Shown here one piece after another: positions 34,020 to 43,576 of a stretch of 64,000 nucleotides of DNA. The first letter of the stretch is position 1. Every line of letters starts with the position of its first letter. A program made the position numbers and the translations under genes. A model generated the notes under the pieces. It made no database searches. It had not been told where the DNA came from and was given only the letters and a program-made list of their open reading frames with translations. This DNA comes from Shimia sp022448905. GTDB lineage: Bacteria > Pseudomonadota > Alphaproteobacteria > Rhodobacterales > Rhodobacteraceae. The DNA lies in NCBI RefSeq assembly GCF_047126315.1, contig NZ_CP138953.1:4340001-4404000 (forward strand). Reading direction: 5' to 3'.

Positions 34020-34859
34020 ATGAATTACAAATCTTTGCTGTGCGTTCTGACGGACTCTAACTTCACGGCGGCCCCGCTCGCACAAGGAATCGCCCTTGCC
34101 GAGGCACAAGATGCACATCTTGACGTGCTTGCCCTTGGCGTTGATCGCTCTCAAACCGGCTACTTCTATGCGGGTGCGGACGCACTATTGATGCAGGAAA
34201 TGCTGAAACGCGCCCATGAAGAGGCCGACGCGGTAAAAGCTGCGGCAGAGGCCGCGCTCGGTAAATCCGATGTCCGCTGGGCCTGCGACACCGGCGTCAC
34301 CCAGATTGCGGACCTTGGGCGACATGTGGCCGCACGGTCGCGCTTCTCTGACCTGGTGATCCTGCCGAAGCCCTACGGCAAGAATCAAGGCACCGAGCTG
34401 GAGCCGACTCTGGAGGCCGCTCTTTTTGAAGGTCAGGCGCCTGTTCTTATGGTGCCGGAAACCGCGAAGCCATTCTCTGCGCCTAAAACCATATCCATCG
34501 GCTGGAACGAAAGCGCCGAAGCATTGGTGGCCACCCGCGCTGCCCTGCCCTTCCTGAAGGAAGCGGATCTGGTGCATGTGGTGGTGATCGATCCGCCAAC
34601 CCATGGCCCAAACCGCTCCGACCCCGGCGGGCTGTTGTCGCAGTTCCTGTCACGCCATGGCGTGCGTGTGGAAGTTGACGTGCTGTCCAAAACCCAACCA
34701 CGGGTGTCCGATGTCCTATTGCGCCACGCGACCGATACGGAAACCGACATGATTGTGATGGGGGCCTATGGCCACTCCCGCTTCCGCGAAGCCATCTTGG
34801 GCGGCGCAACCCGCAACATGCTGGAACAGGCCAACATTCCAGTGTTCCTAGCCCATTGA
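34020..34859 (+). CDS. Universal stress protein, tandem UspA domains
   Basis: A 279-residue protein with two UspA units: the first from KSLLCVLTDSNFTA to PVLMVPE (about 1-150) and the second from KTISIGWNESAEAL to IPVFLAH. The second has the nucleotide-binding signature GAYGHSRFREAILGGATRNM, and the first is degenerate there. Start taken at 34020 (MNYKSLL), with two non-ATG codons just upstream also in frame. Divergent from ccoN, with an FNR-type box in the shared region. Usp genes next to fnrL and hemN are common in Rhodobacteraceae, in line with anaerobic stress induction. Confidence 0.88.
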   Translation: MNYKSLLCVLTDSNFTAAPLAQGIALAEAQDAHLDVLALGVDRSQTGYFYAGADALLMQEMLKRAHEEADAVKAAAEAALGKSDVRWACDTGVTQIADLGRHVAARSRFSDLVILPKPYGKNQGTELEPTLEAALFEGQAPVLMVPETAKPFSAPKTISIGWNESAEALVATRAALPFLKEADLVHVVVIDPPTHGPNRSDPGGLLSQFLSRHGVRVEVDVLSKTQPRVSDVLLRHATDTETDMIVMGAYGHSRFREAILGGATRNMLEQANIPVFLAH

Positions 34860-34914
34860 TCAACATCGAATTTTGCCGGATGGTGTGTCGTGGGACACGC
34901 GCTATCCTGCAAAC

Positions 34915-34944
34915 AAAAAGGCGGGGTTAGCCCCGCCTTTTTCA
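34915..34944. terminator. Bidirectional terminator between universal stress gene and fnrL
   Basis: AAAAAGGCGGGG / CCCCGCCTTTTT, a perfect 12-bp stem with a 4-nt TTAG loop and T-tracts on both strands. Confidence 0.93.
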
Positions 34945-34964
34945 GTTTATTGACTTGAAAGAGG

Positions 34965-35705
34965 CTAGGCCATCATCCCACCATCCGCGTCGTCGCCTGC
35001 TTCATCCAGCAGGCGCTCAAAACTTGGCACGGTCACGTGGCGCTTGCCTTCCAACTCGATCACACCGTCGCGCTTCAACGCAGACATCTGCCGGCTCACC
35101 GTTTCCAGAGTCAGGCCAAGGTAGTCCGCCATCGCTTCACGGGTAAGTGGCAGATCAAACACAATCTTGCCGCCCACACCTTCGAGCTTCAAAGATGCGT
35201 CGCGACGGCCAATGATACACAGCAAGCTGGCAATTTTTTCACGCGCGGTTTTCCGCCCCAGAACCAGCATCCATTCGCGCGCCGCATCCAGCTCGTCCAG
35301 CGTCATTTCCAACAATCGCTGCGCCACATGCGGTGTCTCCGCCATCATGCTTTCAAACGGCTTGCGACGGAAGCAGCACATCACCAGATCGGTAGTGGCA
35401 ACCACATCGTAAGACGCGGTTTCGCGCCCCGGGCGGCCCACAAAATCACTTGGCAGGAGAAGGCCCACCATCTGCGTGCGGCCATCTTCCATCGTCTGGG
35501 TCAGTGACGCAATGCCGGAGACCACAGAGCCAACAAACTCCATGCGATCCCCGGACCAAATCACCGTCTGACCGGCTTCAAAGCTGCGGTAGTACTTGAT
35601 TCCCTCCAGGGTCTCGAGTTCATCCGCATCGCAGCGCGCGCACACTGCGCGGTGTTTGATTGGGCAGCTGTCGCAACCGACTGTTAGGTCTAATGTCTCG
35701 TTCAT
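34965..35705 (-). CDS. fnrL: Anaerobic regulator FnrL (CRP/FNR family, 4Fe-4S)
   Basis: A 246-residue CRP/FNR protein. The N-terminal cluster CDSCPIKHRAVCARC (Cys11, 14, 22, 25) and a Cys pair at 110-111 (VMCCFRR) provide the expected oxygen-labile 4Fe-4S ligands. Then follow the cyclic-nucleotide-type barrel and a C-terminal helix-turn-helix (LPLTREAMADYLGLTLETVS) whose recognition helix is the E..SR form. It activates cbb3 oxidase and haem genes at low oxygen. Divergent from hemN with a shared FNR-type site, which suggests autoregulation. Confidence 0.95.
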   Translation of the reverse strand: MNETLDLTVGCDSCPIKHRAVCARCDADELETLEGIKYYRSFEAGQTVIWSGDRMEFVGSVVSGIASLTQTMEDGRTQMVGLLLPSDFVGRPGRETASYDVVATTDLVMCCFRRKPFESMMAETPHVAQRLLEMTLDELDAAREWMLVLGRKTAREKIASLLCIIGRRDASLKLEGVGGKIVFDLPLTREAMADYLGLTLETVSRQMSALKRDGVIELEGKRHVTVPSFERLLDEAGDDADGGMMA

Positions 35706-35724
35706 TACCTGTTCATACCTAGAT

Positions 35725-35738
35725 TTGATCTGGGTCAA
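35725..35738. promoter_or_regulatory. FNR-type site between fnrL and hemN
   Basis: TTGATCTGGGTCAA, identical to the site upstream of ccoN. Only 68 bp separate the two start codons, so a single site serves fnrL and hemN; it is 20 bp from the fnrL start and 36 bp from hemN. Confidence 0.85.
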
Positions 35739-35773
35739 AGGTTCGCATTTCCCATTTCTTTAAGAGCACGCTC

Positions 35774-37129
35774 ATGGAACAGGAAAAACAATTGGCCAAA
35801 CTCGGACTGTTTGACGCGAAGGTTCCGCGTTACACAAGCTATCCGACCGCTCCCCATTTCAACAATGACGTAACGCCAGACACTTACAAGGCGTGGATTG
35901 AAGCGATTCCGACAGGTTCGCAAGTGTCCCTTTACGTGCATGTGCCGTTTTGTCGCCGCCTTTGCTGGTTCTGTGCGTGCCGCACCCAGGGCACATCCAC
36001 GCTGTCTCCGGTTGCCACCTATGTGGAGACGCTGAAGGACGAACTCAAAATTCTGCAAGCCTCGCTGCCCGAAGGCGTAACCCTTTCCCGTCTGCATTGG
36101 GGCGGTGGCACGCCAACCCTGCTGGACGCCTCCATGATGGAAGACCTCGCCGGTGCGATCTTCGACGTTGCGCCCATGGCAAAAGATGGCGAGTTCTCAG
36201 TAGAAATCGACCCCAACGAAATCGACCACACCAGACTTGAGGCACTGGCCAAAGCCGGCATGAACCGCGCGTCCATTGGTGTTCAGGATTTCAACGATGA
36301 CATCCAAAAAACCATCGGCCGCATCCAGGGCTATGACATCACCCGCGATGCCGTGGAGATGATCCGCGGCCATGGTGTAAAAAGCGTCAATGCCGACATC
36401 CTATTTGGCCTGCCGCACCAGACCCAGGCCCGCATCACCGAAAGCGTCCAGAAGCTCTTGTCGCTCTCACCGGACCGAGTGGCGCTTTATGGCTATGCGC
36501 ACGTGCCATGGATGGCCAAGCGCCAGCAGATGATCCCCTCAGATGCGCTGCCCACCCCACAGGAGCGCCTCGCGCTGTTTGAAACCGCGCGCAAGCTCTT
36601 CCTTTGGGACGATTACGACGAAATTGGCATCGACCACTTCGCCACCAAAACGGACGGCCTGTCTGTGGCACAACGCAACGGCACCTTGCGCCGCAACTTC
36701 CAAGGCTACACCGATGACACCGCTGACGTGCTTCTGGCAGTTGGCGCATCCTCTATTGCGCGCTTCCCGCAAGGCTACGCTCAGAATGCTCCGGCCACCT
36801 CGGCCCATACCGGCGCCATCCGGGACGGACGCTTCTCCACCTCGCGGGGACACACCTTCACAGACGATGACCGCTTGCGCGGCCGCCTGATCGAAGCCCT
36901 GATGTGCGACTTCCGCATCGACGCAAAAGAGATTGTCGACCGCTTTGACATCTCCCGCGCCGAGTTGAACGAGATGTTCTCCAAAGTCATGGCACAGTTC
37001 CCGGACGTTCTGGCGCTTGAAAACGGAGCCCTGGTTGTGCCCATGGCGGCCCGCCCGCTGACCCGCATCATCGCGCGGGCTTTTGACGCCTATGACATGA
37101 GTAAAGCGCAGCATAGCGCCGCGATCTGA
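35774..37129 (+). CDS. hemN: Oxygen-independent coproporphyrinogen III oxidase (radical SAM)
   Basis: A 451-residue HemN. The radical-SAM cluster Cys60, Cys64 and Cys67 is in YVHVPFCRRLCWFCAC, followed by the haem-pathway block LHWGGGTPTLL and NRASIGVQDFNDDIQKTIGR. The enzyme makes protoporphyrinogen IX without O2. A FnrL site lies 36 bp upstream and the gene is divergent from fnrL, as in other Rhodobacteraceae. A terminator follows. Confidence 0.96.
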   Translation: MEQEKQLAKLGLFDAKVPRYTSYPTAPHFNNDVTPDTYKAWIEAIPTGSQVSLYVHVPFCRRLCWFCACRTQGTSTLSPVATYVETLKDELKILQASLPEGVTLSRLHWGGGTPTLLDASMMEDLAGAIFDVAPMAKDGEFSVEIDPNEIDHTRLEALAKAGMNRASIGVQDFNDDIQKTIGRIQGYDITRDAVEMIRGHGVKSVNADILFGLPHQTQARITESVQKLLSLSPDRVALYGYAHVPWMAKRQQMIPSDALPTPQERLALFETARKLFLWDDYDEIGIDHFATKTDGLSVAQRNGTLRRNFQGYTDDTADVLLAVGASSIARFPQGYAQNAPATSAHTGAIRDGRFSTSRGHTFTDDDRLRGRLIEALMCDFRIDAKEIVDRFDISRAELNEMFSKVMAQFPDVLALENGALVVPMAARPLTRIIARAFDAYDMSKAQHSAAI

Positions 37130-37150
37130 GACCAGTGTTACTTCGCTCAT

Positions 37151-37182
37151 AAAAAGGCCGGTCCATTGGATCGGCCTATTTT
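37151..37182. terminator. Terminator between hemN and acetyltransferase gene
   Basis: AAAAGGCCG / CGGCCT hairpin with an interrupted inner stem (TCCA/TGGA) followed by ATTTT; A-rich on the other side, so it may serve both convergent genes. Confidence 0.75.
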
Positions 37183-37622
37183 GGTGGTGGGACCCACTGA
37201 TACAACGTGTCGAACTCTTCCTGTCCCGTCACTTCAAACCCGTGCTGGCGATAAAACGCATTGACCGGACTGTCTTTCAACGCCATCAGCCGCACCGGCA
37301 GATCCCGCTCGGCTGCATCCCGCAGGACACAGTGTAGGATCAGACTACCAATTCCCCTACCTTGCTGATCCGGCGCGACGTAGAGGTGGTCGAGGTTATA
37401 ATGATCCCCCCGATCCTTCACTGCAAAGAAACCTAGCAACTGTTTGCCGGACAACACCAGCGTTGTTTCTGCCGGTACAAAACTGTCCAGAAACCGCCGT
37501 CGCGCACGTTCTTGATTGAACCGCCCCACCGCTTCTAAACTTGGCCGCATGGCCTCTACCCGCAACTTCGCCAACCGCTTTGCATCGGTGTCTTTGGCAC
37601 CATCAAATCGAAGGCTGGTCAC
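37176..37622 (-). CDS. GNAT family N-acetyltransferase
   Basis: A 148-residue acetyltransferase with the motif A/B region LDHLYVAPDQQGRGIGSLIL (acetyl-CoA loop QGRGIG) and the C-terminal NAFYRQHGFEVTG. Its GTG start overlaps the stop codon of the importer ATPase gene by 4 nt, so it belongs to the yej operon. Acceptor unknown. Because the operon imports peptides and related acetyltransferases can inactivate processed microcin-like antibiotics, a detoxifying role is possible but inferred only. Confidence 0.8.
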   Translation of the reverse strand: MTSLRFDGAKDTDAKRLAKLRVEAMRPSLEAVGRFNQERARRRFLDSFVPAETTLVLSGKQLLGFFAVKDRGDHYNLDHLYVAPDQQGRGIGSLILHCVLRDAAERDLPVRLMALKDSPVNAFYRQHGFEVTGQEEFDTLYQWVPPPK

Positions 37623-39199
37623 GTTGGCGCCGCCGCCAAAAGCTCACGTGTGTAATCGGTCTGCGGGTTCTCAAACAGATCCTCAGACGCGCCCGCCTCC
37701 ACCACATCGCCGGTTTTCATCACCATGATCTTGTGACTCATCGCGCGCACCACATGCAGGTCGTGACTGATAAACAAGTAAGCCAGCCCATATTTCTTCT
37801 GCAAATTGCGCAGCAGTTCCACAATCTGAACCTGCACCGTCATATCCAACGCCGAGGTCGGCTCATCCAGCACAACCAGTTTGGGCCGCAATATCATCGC
37901 ACGCGCGATTGCAATCCGCTGCCGCTGACCACCGGAAAACTCATGCGGATAGCGATCCATCGCCGCCGGATCGAGGCCCACTTCGGTCATGACTTCGCCC
38001 ACCAGCGTGCGCGTGTCGCGCCCATCCGGATTGCCATGCACGCCCAAACCTTCCGCGATGATCTGCTCACAAGTCATACGCGGGCTCAGGCTGCCAAACG
38101 GGTCCTGAAACACAATCTGCATGTCCTTGCGCAGCGCCCGCAGCTCCTTGGTGGTCCACTTGCGCACGTCATGCCCATCAAAGTTGATTTTCCCATCGCT
38201 GCTGATCAAGCGCATGATCGCAAGAGCGAGCGTCGTCTTACCCGACCCACTCTCGCCCACAATGCCCAGCGTTTCGCCAGCGCGCACTGACAGGCTGGAG
38301 TCGTTCACCGCCTTCACATGGCCAACAGTCCTCTTAAGCAGCCCTTGCTGAATCGGGAACCACACCCGCAGGTTTTCCGTGCTGACAATTTCCTCCGCGC
38401 CCGCAGGCACCGGATCAGGCACGCCAGACGCTTGCGCACTCAACAACAGCTGCGTGTAGGGATGCTGCGGATTGTCAAAAATCTCGGACACAGGCCCGGC
38501 CTCGACAATCTCACCATCCTTCATAACACAGACCTTATCGGCAATCCGCCGCACCACGCCCAAATCGTGCGTGATGAACAACAGCCCCATGCCCTCGCTT
38601 GCCTTCAACTCCGCCAAAAGCTCCAAAATCTGCGCCTGAATGGTCACATCCAACGCCGTGGTCGGCTCATCTGCAATCAAGATGTCCGGCTTGTTGGCCA
38701 GCGCCATGGCGATCATCACCCGCTGTCGCTGCCCACCAGACAGCTGATGCGGATACGAACTCAAACGCTGCTCCGCATCGCGCAGACCAACCTTCTGCAA
38801 AAGCTCCAGCACCCGCGCACGCGCTTTGTCACCCGTCACACCTTGGTGCAGCGCCAGACTCTCCGCCAACTGCTTGTCAATGGTATGCAGCGGGTTCAGC
38901 GAGGTCATCGGCTCCTGAAAGATAAAGCTGATGTCGTTGCCGCGTACCTTGCGCAAAAGCTTGTCGGGCGCGCCCACCATCTCCTGACCTTCGTAAGTCA
39001 CAGAGCCAGATACTTCAGCACTTCCCGGCAAAAGCGACACCGTCGACAACGCCGTCACCGACTTGCCGGACCCGGACTCGCCCACCAGCGCCACGGTCTC
39101 GCCGCGATCCACTGTGAAGGACACGCCTTTGACAGCTTCCATCCGCTGCCCGTCCTGCCGGAAGGCCACGCGCAGGCCTTTGACCTCCAAAACGCTCAT
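37619..39199 (-). CDS. yejF: Peptide ABC importer ATP-binding protein YejF (two ATPase domains)
   Basis: A 526-residue double ATPase. Each half has a Walker A (GESGSGKS at about 36-43, GESGSGKT at about 320), a signature LSGGQRQRV / FSGGQRQRI and a Walker B (ILIADEPTTALD / LVVLDEPTSALD). It powers the oligopeptide/microcin C type importer at the inner membrane. It starts 4 nt inside the end of the yejE gene. Confidence 0.93.
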   Translation of the reverse strand: MSVLEVKGLRVAFRQDGQRMEAVKGVSFTVDRGETVALVGESGSGKSVTALSTVSLLPGSAEVSGSVTYEGQEMVGAPDKLLRKVRGNDISFIFQEPMTSLNPLHTIDKQLAESLALHQGVTGDKARARVLELLQKVGLRDAEQRLSSYPHQLSGGQRQRVMIAMALANKPDILIADEPTTALDVTIQAQILELLAELKASEGMGLLFITHDLGVVRRIADKVCVMKDGEIVEAGPVSEIFDNPQHPYTQLLLSAQASGVPDPVPAGAEEIVSTENLRVWFPIQQGLLKRTVGHVKAVNDSSLSVRAGETLGIVGESGSGKTTLALAIMRLISSDGKINFDGHDVRKWTTKELRALRKDMQIVFQDPFGSLSPRMTCEQIIAEGLGVHGNPDGRDTRTLVGEVMTEVGLDPAAMDRYPHEFSGGQRQRIAIARAMILRPKLVVLDEPTSALDMTVQVQIVELLRNLQKKYGLAYLFISHDLHVVRAMSHKIMVMKTGDVVEAGASEDLFENPQTDYTRELLAAAPT

Positions 39200-40302
39200 G
39201 AAAAAGTCTTCCTCGGGTCAAAGGCATCGCGCACGCCTTCAAAGATGAAGACCAGAAGCGACAGCATGATGGCAAAGGTGAAAAACGCGGTGAACGCCAA
39301 CCAGGGGGCCTGCAGGTTTTGCTTCGCCTGAAGCGTCAATTCCCCAAGACTTGGCGCCGAGGATGGCAACCCAAAGCCCAGAAAATCCAAACCGGCCAAA
39401 GTGCTGATCGTCCCTGTCACGATAAACGGCAACATAGTCACTGTCGCCACCATCGCGTTCGGCAACATATGGCGGAACATAATCACCCGGTTGCTCACGC
39501 CAAGCGCCTTGGCTGCCCGCACGTACTCCAGGTTGCGCGCTCGCAGAAACTCCGCCCTGACCACGCCCACAAGTGCCGTCCAACTGAACAAAACCGTGAG
39601 CAACACAAGCAGCCAGAAACTGCGCCCCAAAATCGCGAACATAATGATGATGATATAGAGGCTCGGCGTCGCGCCCCAGATCTCGATCACACGTTGGAAG
39701 ATCAAATCCAACCAGCCGCCGAAGTATCCCTGAATGGCCCCCGCTGCGATGCCAATCAAGCTGGCTGCCGTGGTCACCACCAAAGTGAAAATGATCGACA
39801 GTCGGAAGCCGTATATCACCCGCGCGACCACATCCCGTTTCCGGTCATCTGTGCCCAGCCAGTTGGTGCCATCCGGTGGCAAAGGCGCCGCACCGGGCCG
39901 ATCCACCGGTGTGTCATAGCTGTAAGGGATCAGCGGCCACAGCGTCCAACCCTTCTCAAACTCCGCGTGCTCAAAGGTGCCAGCATCGATCTGCTCAAGC
40001 ATGTCTTCCGGCACGTCAAAACAGTCTTCGATCCCACCTGAGGCAATCAGACATTCCACCACCGGATCATTGTAAACCGCCTCGGTCTTGAAATCGCCGC
40101 CAAAGGTGGTCTCGGGATAAAAGTTGAAGATCGGCGTGTAGAACTCACCCTTGTAGTTGATCAGGATCGGTCGATCATTTGCGATAAATTCCGCAAACAG
40201 CGACACGCCAAAGGCCACACAGAAGATGATCAGCGACCAGAAGGCCCGGCGGTTGCGCTTGAAATTGTTCCAGCGCCGCTGGTTCAGAGGAGACAACGCC
40301 AT
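39196..40302 (-). CDS. yejE: Peptide ABC importer permease YejE
   Basis: A 368-residue DppC-type permease with about six membrane helices. YejE differs from DppC by an insertion of about 100 residues after the first helix (IANDRPILINYKGEFYTPIF, with two cysteines). The EAA loop is visible as AKALGVSNRVIMFRHMLPNA. Its start shares one base with the yejB stop, so translation is coupled. Confidence 0.92.
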   Translation of the reverse strand: MALSPLNQRRWNNFKRNRRAFWSLIIFCVAFGVSLFAEFIANDRPILINYKGEFYTPIFNFYPETTFGGDFKTEAVYNDPVVECLIASGGIEDCFDVPEDMLEQIDAGTFEHAEFEKGWTLWPLIPYSYDTPVDRPGAAPLPPDGTNWLGTDDRKRDVVARVIYGFRLSIIFTLVVTTAASLIGIAAGAIQGYFGGWLDLIFQRVIEIWGATPSLYIIIIMFAILGRSFWLLVLLTVLFSWTALVGVVRAEFLRARNLEYVRAAKALGVSNRVIMFRHMLPNAMVATVTMLPFIVTGTISTLAGLDFLGFGLPSSAPSLGELTLQAKQNLQAPWLAFTAFFTFAIMLSLLVFIFEGVRDAFDPRKTFS

Positions 40303-41390
40303 CAGCCTTCCCTCTTCTCAAAGTCAATGCGGGGATCAACAAACACGTACATCAGGTCCGACAAGATACCGACCACAAGGCCAATCAAGCCAAACACAAA
40401 CAACGTGCCAAAGATCACCGGATAGTCCCGTGCCACCGCAGCTTCAAAGCCAAGCCTGCCAAGCCCATCCAGCGAGAAGATCGTCTCGATCAAAACAGAG
40501 CCGCCAAAGAACACGCCAATGAACACCGCCGGGAAGCCCGCAATCACAATCAGCATGGCGTTGCGGAACACATGGCCGTAGAGCACCCGTTTTTCGGTCA
40601 ACCCTTTGGCCCGCGCCGTCATCACGTAGTGCTTTTTGATCTCATCCAAAAAGCTGTTCTTGGTCAGCAGGGTCAGTGTGGCGAAGGCCGCAATGGTTGA
40701 GGCCAGCACCGGCAAGGTGATGTGCCAGAAGTAATCGAGCACTTTGCCAATCATCGTCAGGTCTTCAAAGTTATCTGAGGTTAACCCCCGTAGCGGGAAG
40801 ATCTTCCAGTAGGACCCACCGGCAAACAGCACCAACAACATAATCGCAAACAGGAAGCCAGGTATGGCATAACCCACAATGATTGCGCCAGAAGTCCAGG
40901 TATCAAACGGCGTGCCATCCTTAACCGCCTTGCGAATGCCCAGCGGAATAGACACCGCATAAGCAATCAGCGTTGCCCAGAGCCCCAGCGTGATCGACAC
41001 CGGCATCTTTTCCAGCACCAGGTCCACCACGCTGATTTTGCGGAAGTAACTTTCCCCAAAATCGAGCCGCATATAGTTGCCCATCATAGTCAGGAAGCGT
41101 TCCAAAGGCGGCTTGTCAAAGCCAAACTCTTTCTCCAGCTCTTCAATGAACTCTTTGGGCAACCCGCGCGCACCCAAGTATTCACTGTCAGAACCAAAGG
41201 TCTCCTCCGTCCCGACATCTTCATTGCCACCCGCAAAGCCCGAGAACACGTCGCCCTCACCTTGCATCTGCGCAATGACCTGCTCCACCGGGCCGCCGGG
41301 CACAAACTGAACCAAAGTGAAGTTGATGATCATGACCCCAAGCAGCGTTGGGATCACAAGCAACAGCCGTCGGAGGATATAAGCACCCAC
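40302..41390 (-). CDS. yejB: Peptide ABC importer permease YejB
   Basis: A 362-residue DppB-type permease: first helix in the N-terminal LRRLLLVIPTLLGVMIINF, a periplasmic insert (about 50-110), four or five further helices and an EAA loop (TARAKGLTEKRVLYGHVFRN). It starts 4 nt after the yejA stop codon, on the same strand. Together with YejE it forms the membrane channel. Confidence 0.93.
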   Translation of the reverse strand: MGAYILRRLLLVIPTLLGVMIINFTLVQFVPGGPVEQVIAQMQGEGDVFSGFAGGNEDVGTEETFGSDSEYLGARGLPKEFIEELEKEFGFDKPPLERFLTMMGNYMRLDFGESYFRKISVVDLVLEKMPVSITLGLWATLIAYAVSIPLGIRKAVKDGTPFDTWTSGAIIVGYAIPGFLFAIMLLVLFAGGSYWKIFPLRGLTSDNFEDLTMIGKVLDYFWHITLPVLASTIAAFATLTLLTKNSFLDEIKKHYVMTARAKGLTEKRVLYGHVFRNAMLIVIAGFPAVFIGVFFGGSVLIETIFSLDGLGRLGFEAAVARDYPVIFGTLFVFGLIGLVVGILSDLMYVFVDPRIDFEKREG

Positions 41391-41394
41391 CGGA

Positions 41395-43335
41395 TTACTT
41401 CCTCAGCGCGCCAGAGGCGATCAACGCCTCATGCTTGTCCTTGTTGTACCACCAGAAATCCAACACACCGACCGCATAGGGCGGCAGTTCCTCCGGCCGT
41501 TCAAACATATCAAAGTAAGATACCCAGGTTTCCGGCACATAACCGGCATGGGCTATCACGCGTTCATAGCGCAACGCACGATCCAGAGCCATCAAAGCAG
41601 TCTCTTCATCCTCACGTGACTTGGTGTCGAGCACCGCATCAATGATCGCATCCACCATTGGGCTGCGCAGCGCGGATGGGTTGTACGAGGACACTTCTGC
41701 GGTCTCGGAGCCAAACAACTGCTTCAAACCGGTTCCTGCGGCAGAGAAGGTCAAAATCCGCGTGTGGATCAGGTCATAATCCTTGTCGAGGAACCGCTGC
41801 TGGCCTTGTGCACTGTCCACCTTGTCCGCTTTCACGGCAATGCCCCAGTTCGCCAGTGTTTTAACATAGCTCTCAATCGTGGCCAGACGGGTTTCATCCC
41901 AAGTGGAAATCACCAGGAAGTCCAACGACATCTGCTTGCCGTCACCGTCTACCATTTGACCCGCGTCGTTGACAGTCCAACCGGCTTTTTCAAAGAGCTT
42001 CAGCGCCGCGCGCTTGTTGCGCCGATCAATGGGGTTGGAGGCGTTGGAGGTGTGCGGCATGACCACTTCTTCGGTCAGCATCTCCGGCGGGATCACATCA
42101 CCCAGCGATTGTAACAATGCCAATTCGTCGCCTTCGGGCACACCCTTGGCTTCCCAATCCTGCCCTTCAACAAAAGAGTTTCGCTGCGTGGTCAGGCTGT
42201 ATTGCAACGACTCCCGCGTCCACTCAAAGTTAAACGCCAGCGACAGCGCATGACGTACATCGCGGTTGTCCAGAGGCGCCCGCAAAGTGTTGAAGATCAC
42301 GCCGCTGTTGTTGGGCGCCGTGCCATCCGGCAACGCCTCTTTCTTCACGGTGCCGTTCTGAATGCCCGGGAAATCATACCCCGTCGCCCAGCGCTTGGTG
42401 GAGCCTTCGGAGCGGAATGTGAACTCCCCCGCCTTGAACGCCTCAAACTCTGCCGTCGCGTCGGAGAAATACTCAATTCGCACCTTGTCGAAGTTGAAAC
42501 GCCCGATATTGGCCGGGTGGTCCCAGCCCCAGTAGTTCGGGTTGCGCACATATTCGACGTAGCGGTTAAACTCATAATCGCCAACTTGGTAAGGTCCGGA
42601 CGCCATTGGCGACAGGATCGACGGCTCGTCCAGTCTTTCGCCGGTTTCTTGATACCAAGCCTCTGAGAAAATCGGCGTACCGCCCACCTGGCTCACCAGG
42701 GAGCGCCGCGAAATGCCATCCGCAAAGGTGTATTTGATGGTGTGATCGTCGATTACCTCGACACCGGTGATACGCTCGCTTACGGAACGGGCATAAGAGC
42801 GAATACCCTGCTCAAGGAACAGGTTATGTGTGAAGGCCGCGTCTTGTGCCCGCAAAGGCGAGCCATCGCGGAACACAACATCGTCGCGCATGTGGAAGAC
42901 GCACCATTCTTTGCTCTTCGGATACTCAACTTCTTTCGCAATCAGGCAATAGCTGTCTGTGATCGAATCCGCTGGCGCACCGCCACCCCAAGGCGCTTCG
43001 GCAAACATGGCTTCAGCCACCACGCCGGAATACCCTTCCGGATTGCCACGCCAGGCAAACCGGTTGAACCCGTCAAACGACCCGCGCGAACTGATCGTTA
43101 TGGTCCCACCTTTCGGCGCGTTGGGGTTCACATAGTCAAAATGGGGAAAATCCGCCGGGTACTGCAAATCGCCAAAGAAAGAGTAACCGTGTGAGCGGAT
43201 GATCTCGTCCTCATTGGCCCAGGCCATGCCTCCACCCAATCCGGCACCAATCGACAAAGCACTCCCACCCATCAATCGCAGCGCCCCGCGGCGATCAAAC
43301 ATTGGCCCGGCAATTTTGATTGTCTTTTCTTTCAT
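41395..43335 (-). CDS. yejA: Peptide ABC importer periplasmic binding protein YejA
   Basis: A 646-residue cluster C solute-binding protein. The N-terminus has a twin-arginine signal (DRRGALRLMGG followed by a hydrophobic run and cleavage near WA-NED), so export would be by the Tat route. Family blocks: FGDLQYPADFPHFDYVNPNA, FRDGSPLRAQDAAF and YNPSALRSPMVD. E. coli YejA takes up microcin C and oligopeptides. GGAGGGG precedes the ATG. First gene of yejABEF-GNAT. Confidence 0.9.
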   Translation of the reverse strand: MKEKTIKIAGPMFDRRGALRLMGGSALSIGAGLGGGMAWANEDEIIRSHGYSFFGDLQYPADFPHFDYVNPNAPKGGTITISSRGSFDGFNRFAWRGNPEGYSGVVAEAMFAEAPWGGGAPADSITDSYCLIAKEVEYPKSKEWCVFHMRDDVVFRDGSPLRAQDAAFTHNLFLEQGIRSYARSVSERITGVEVIDDHTIKYTFADGISRRSLVSQVGGTPIFSEAWYQETGERLDEPSILSPMASGPYQVGDYEFNRYVEYVRNPNYWGWDHPANIGRFNFDKVRIEYFSDATAEFEAFKAGEFTFRSEGSTKRWATGYDFPGIQNGTVKKEALPDGTAPNNSGVIFNTLRAPLDNRDVRHALSLAFNFEWTRESLQYSLTTQRNSFVEGQDWEAKGVPEGDELALLQSLGDVIPPEMLTEEVVMPHTSNASNPIDRRNKRAALKLFEKAGWTVNDAGQMVDGDGKQMSLDFLVISTWDETRLATIESYVKTLANWGIAVKADKVDSAQGQQRFLDKDYDLIHTRILTFSAAGTGLKQLFGSETAEVSSYNPSALRSPMVDAIIDAVLDTKSREDEETALMALDRALRYERVIAHAGYVPETWVSYFDMFERPEELPPYAVGVLDFWWYNKDKHEALIASGALRK

Positions 43336-43576
43336 TTGGCCCCTCCTGCGCCCGCGCGCTTGTCAGCGGAATACTTCCTTTCAAGCTAAAGGCGGTGGGC
43401 AACAACATTCAAGTTCGGAATGTATCAACAGGCCGTGATTCCGCTCAGCGGAGGCAAATTCTTGCTTTTCTTAACACTTTCAAGGCTCTGAACCTCTGGG
43501 AGACACCGACAAGCCAACAACTAACGCGCCGCAAAACCGGCATTTCATCACGTTCTGGAATGGAGGGAGATTGGGT
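43336..43576. other. Gap between yejA and the SRP RNA gene
   Basis: No gene seen. An inverted repeat ACATTC-7-GAATGT (43405-43423) could be a regulator site for the yej operon. No clear terminator follows the RNA gene, so read-through into yejA is possible. Confidence 0.4.
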
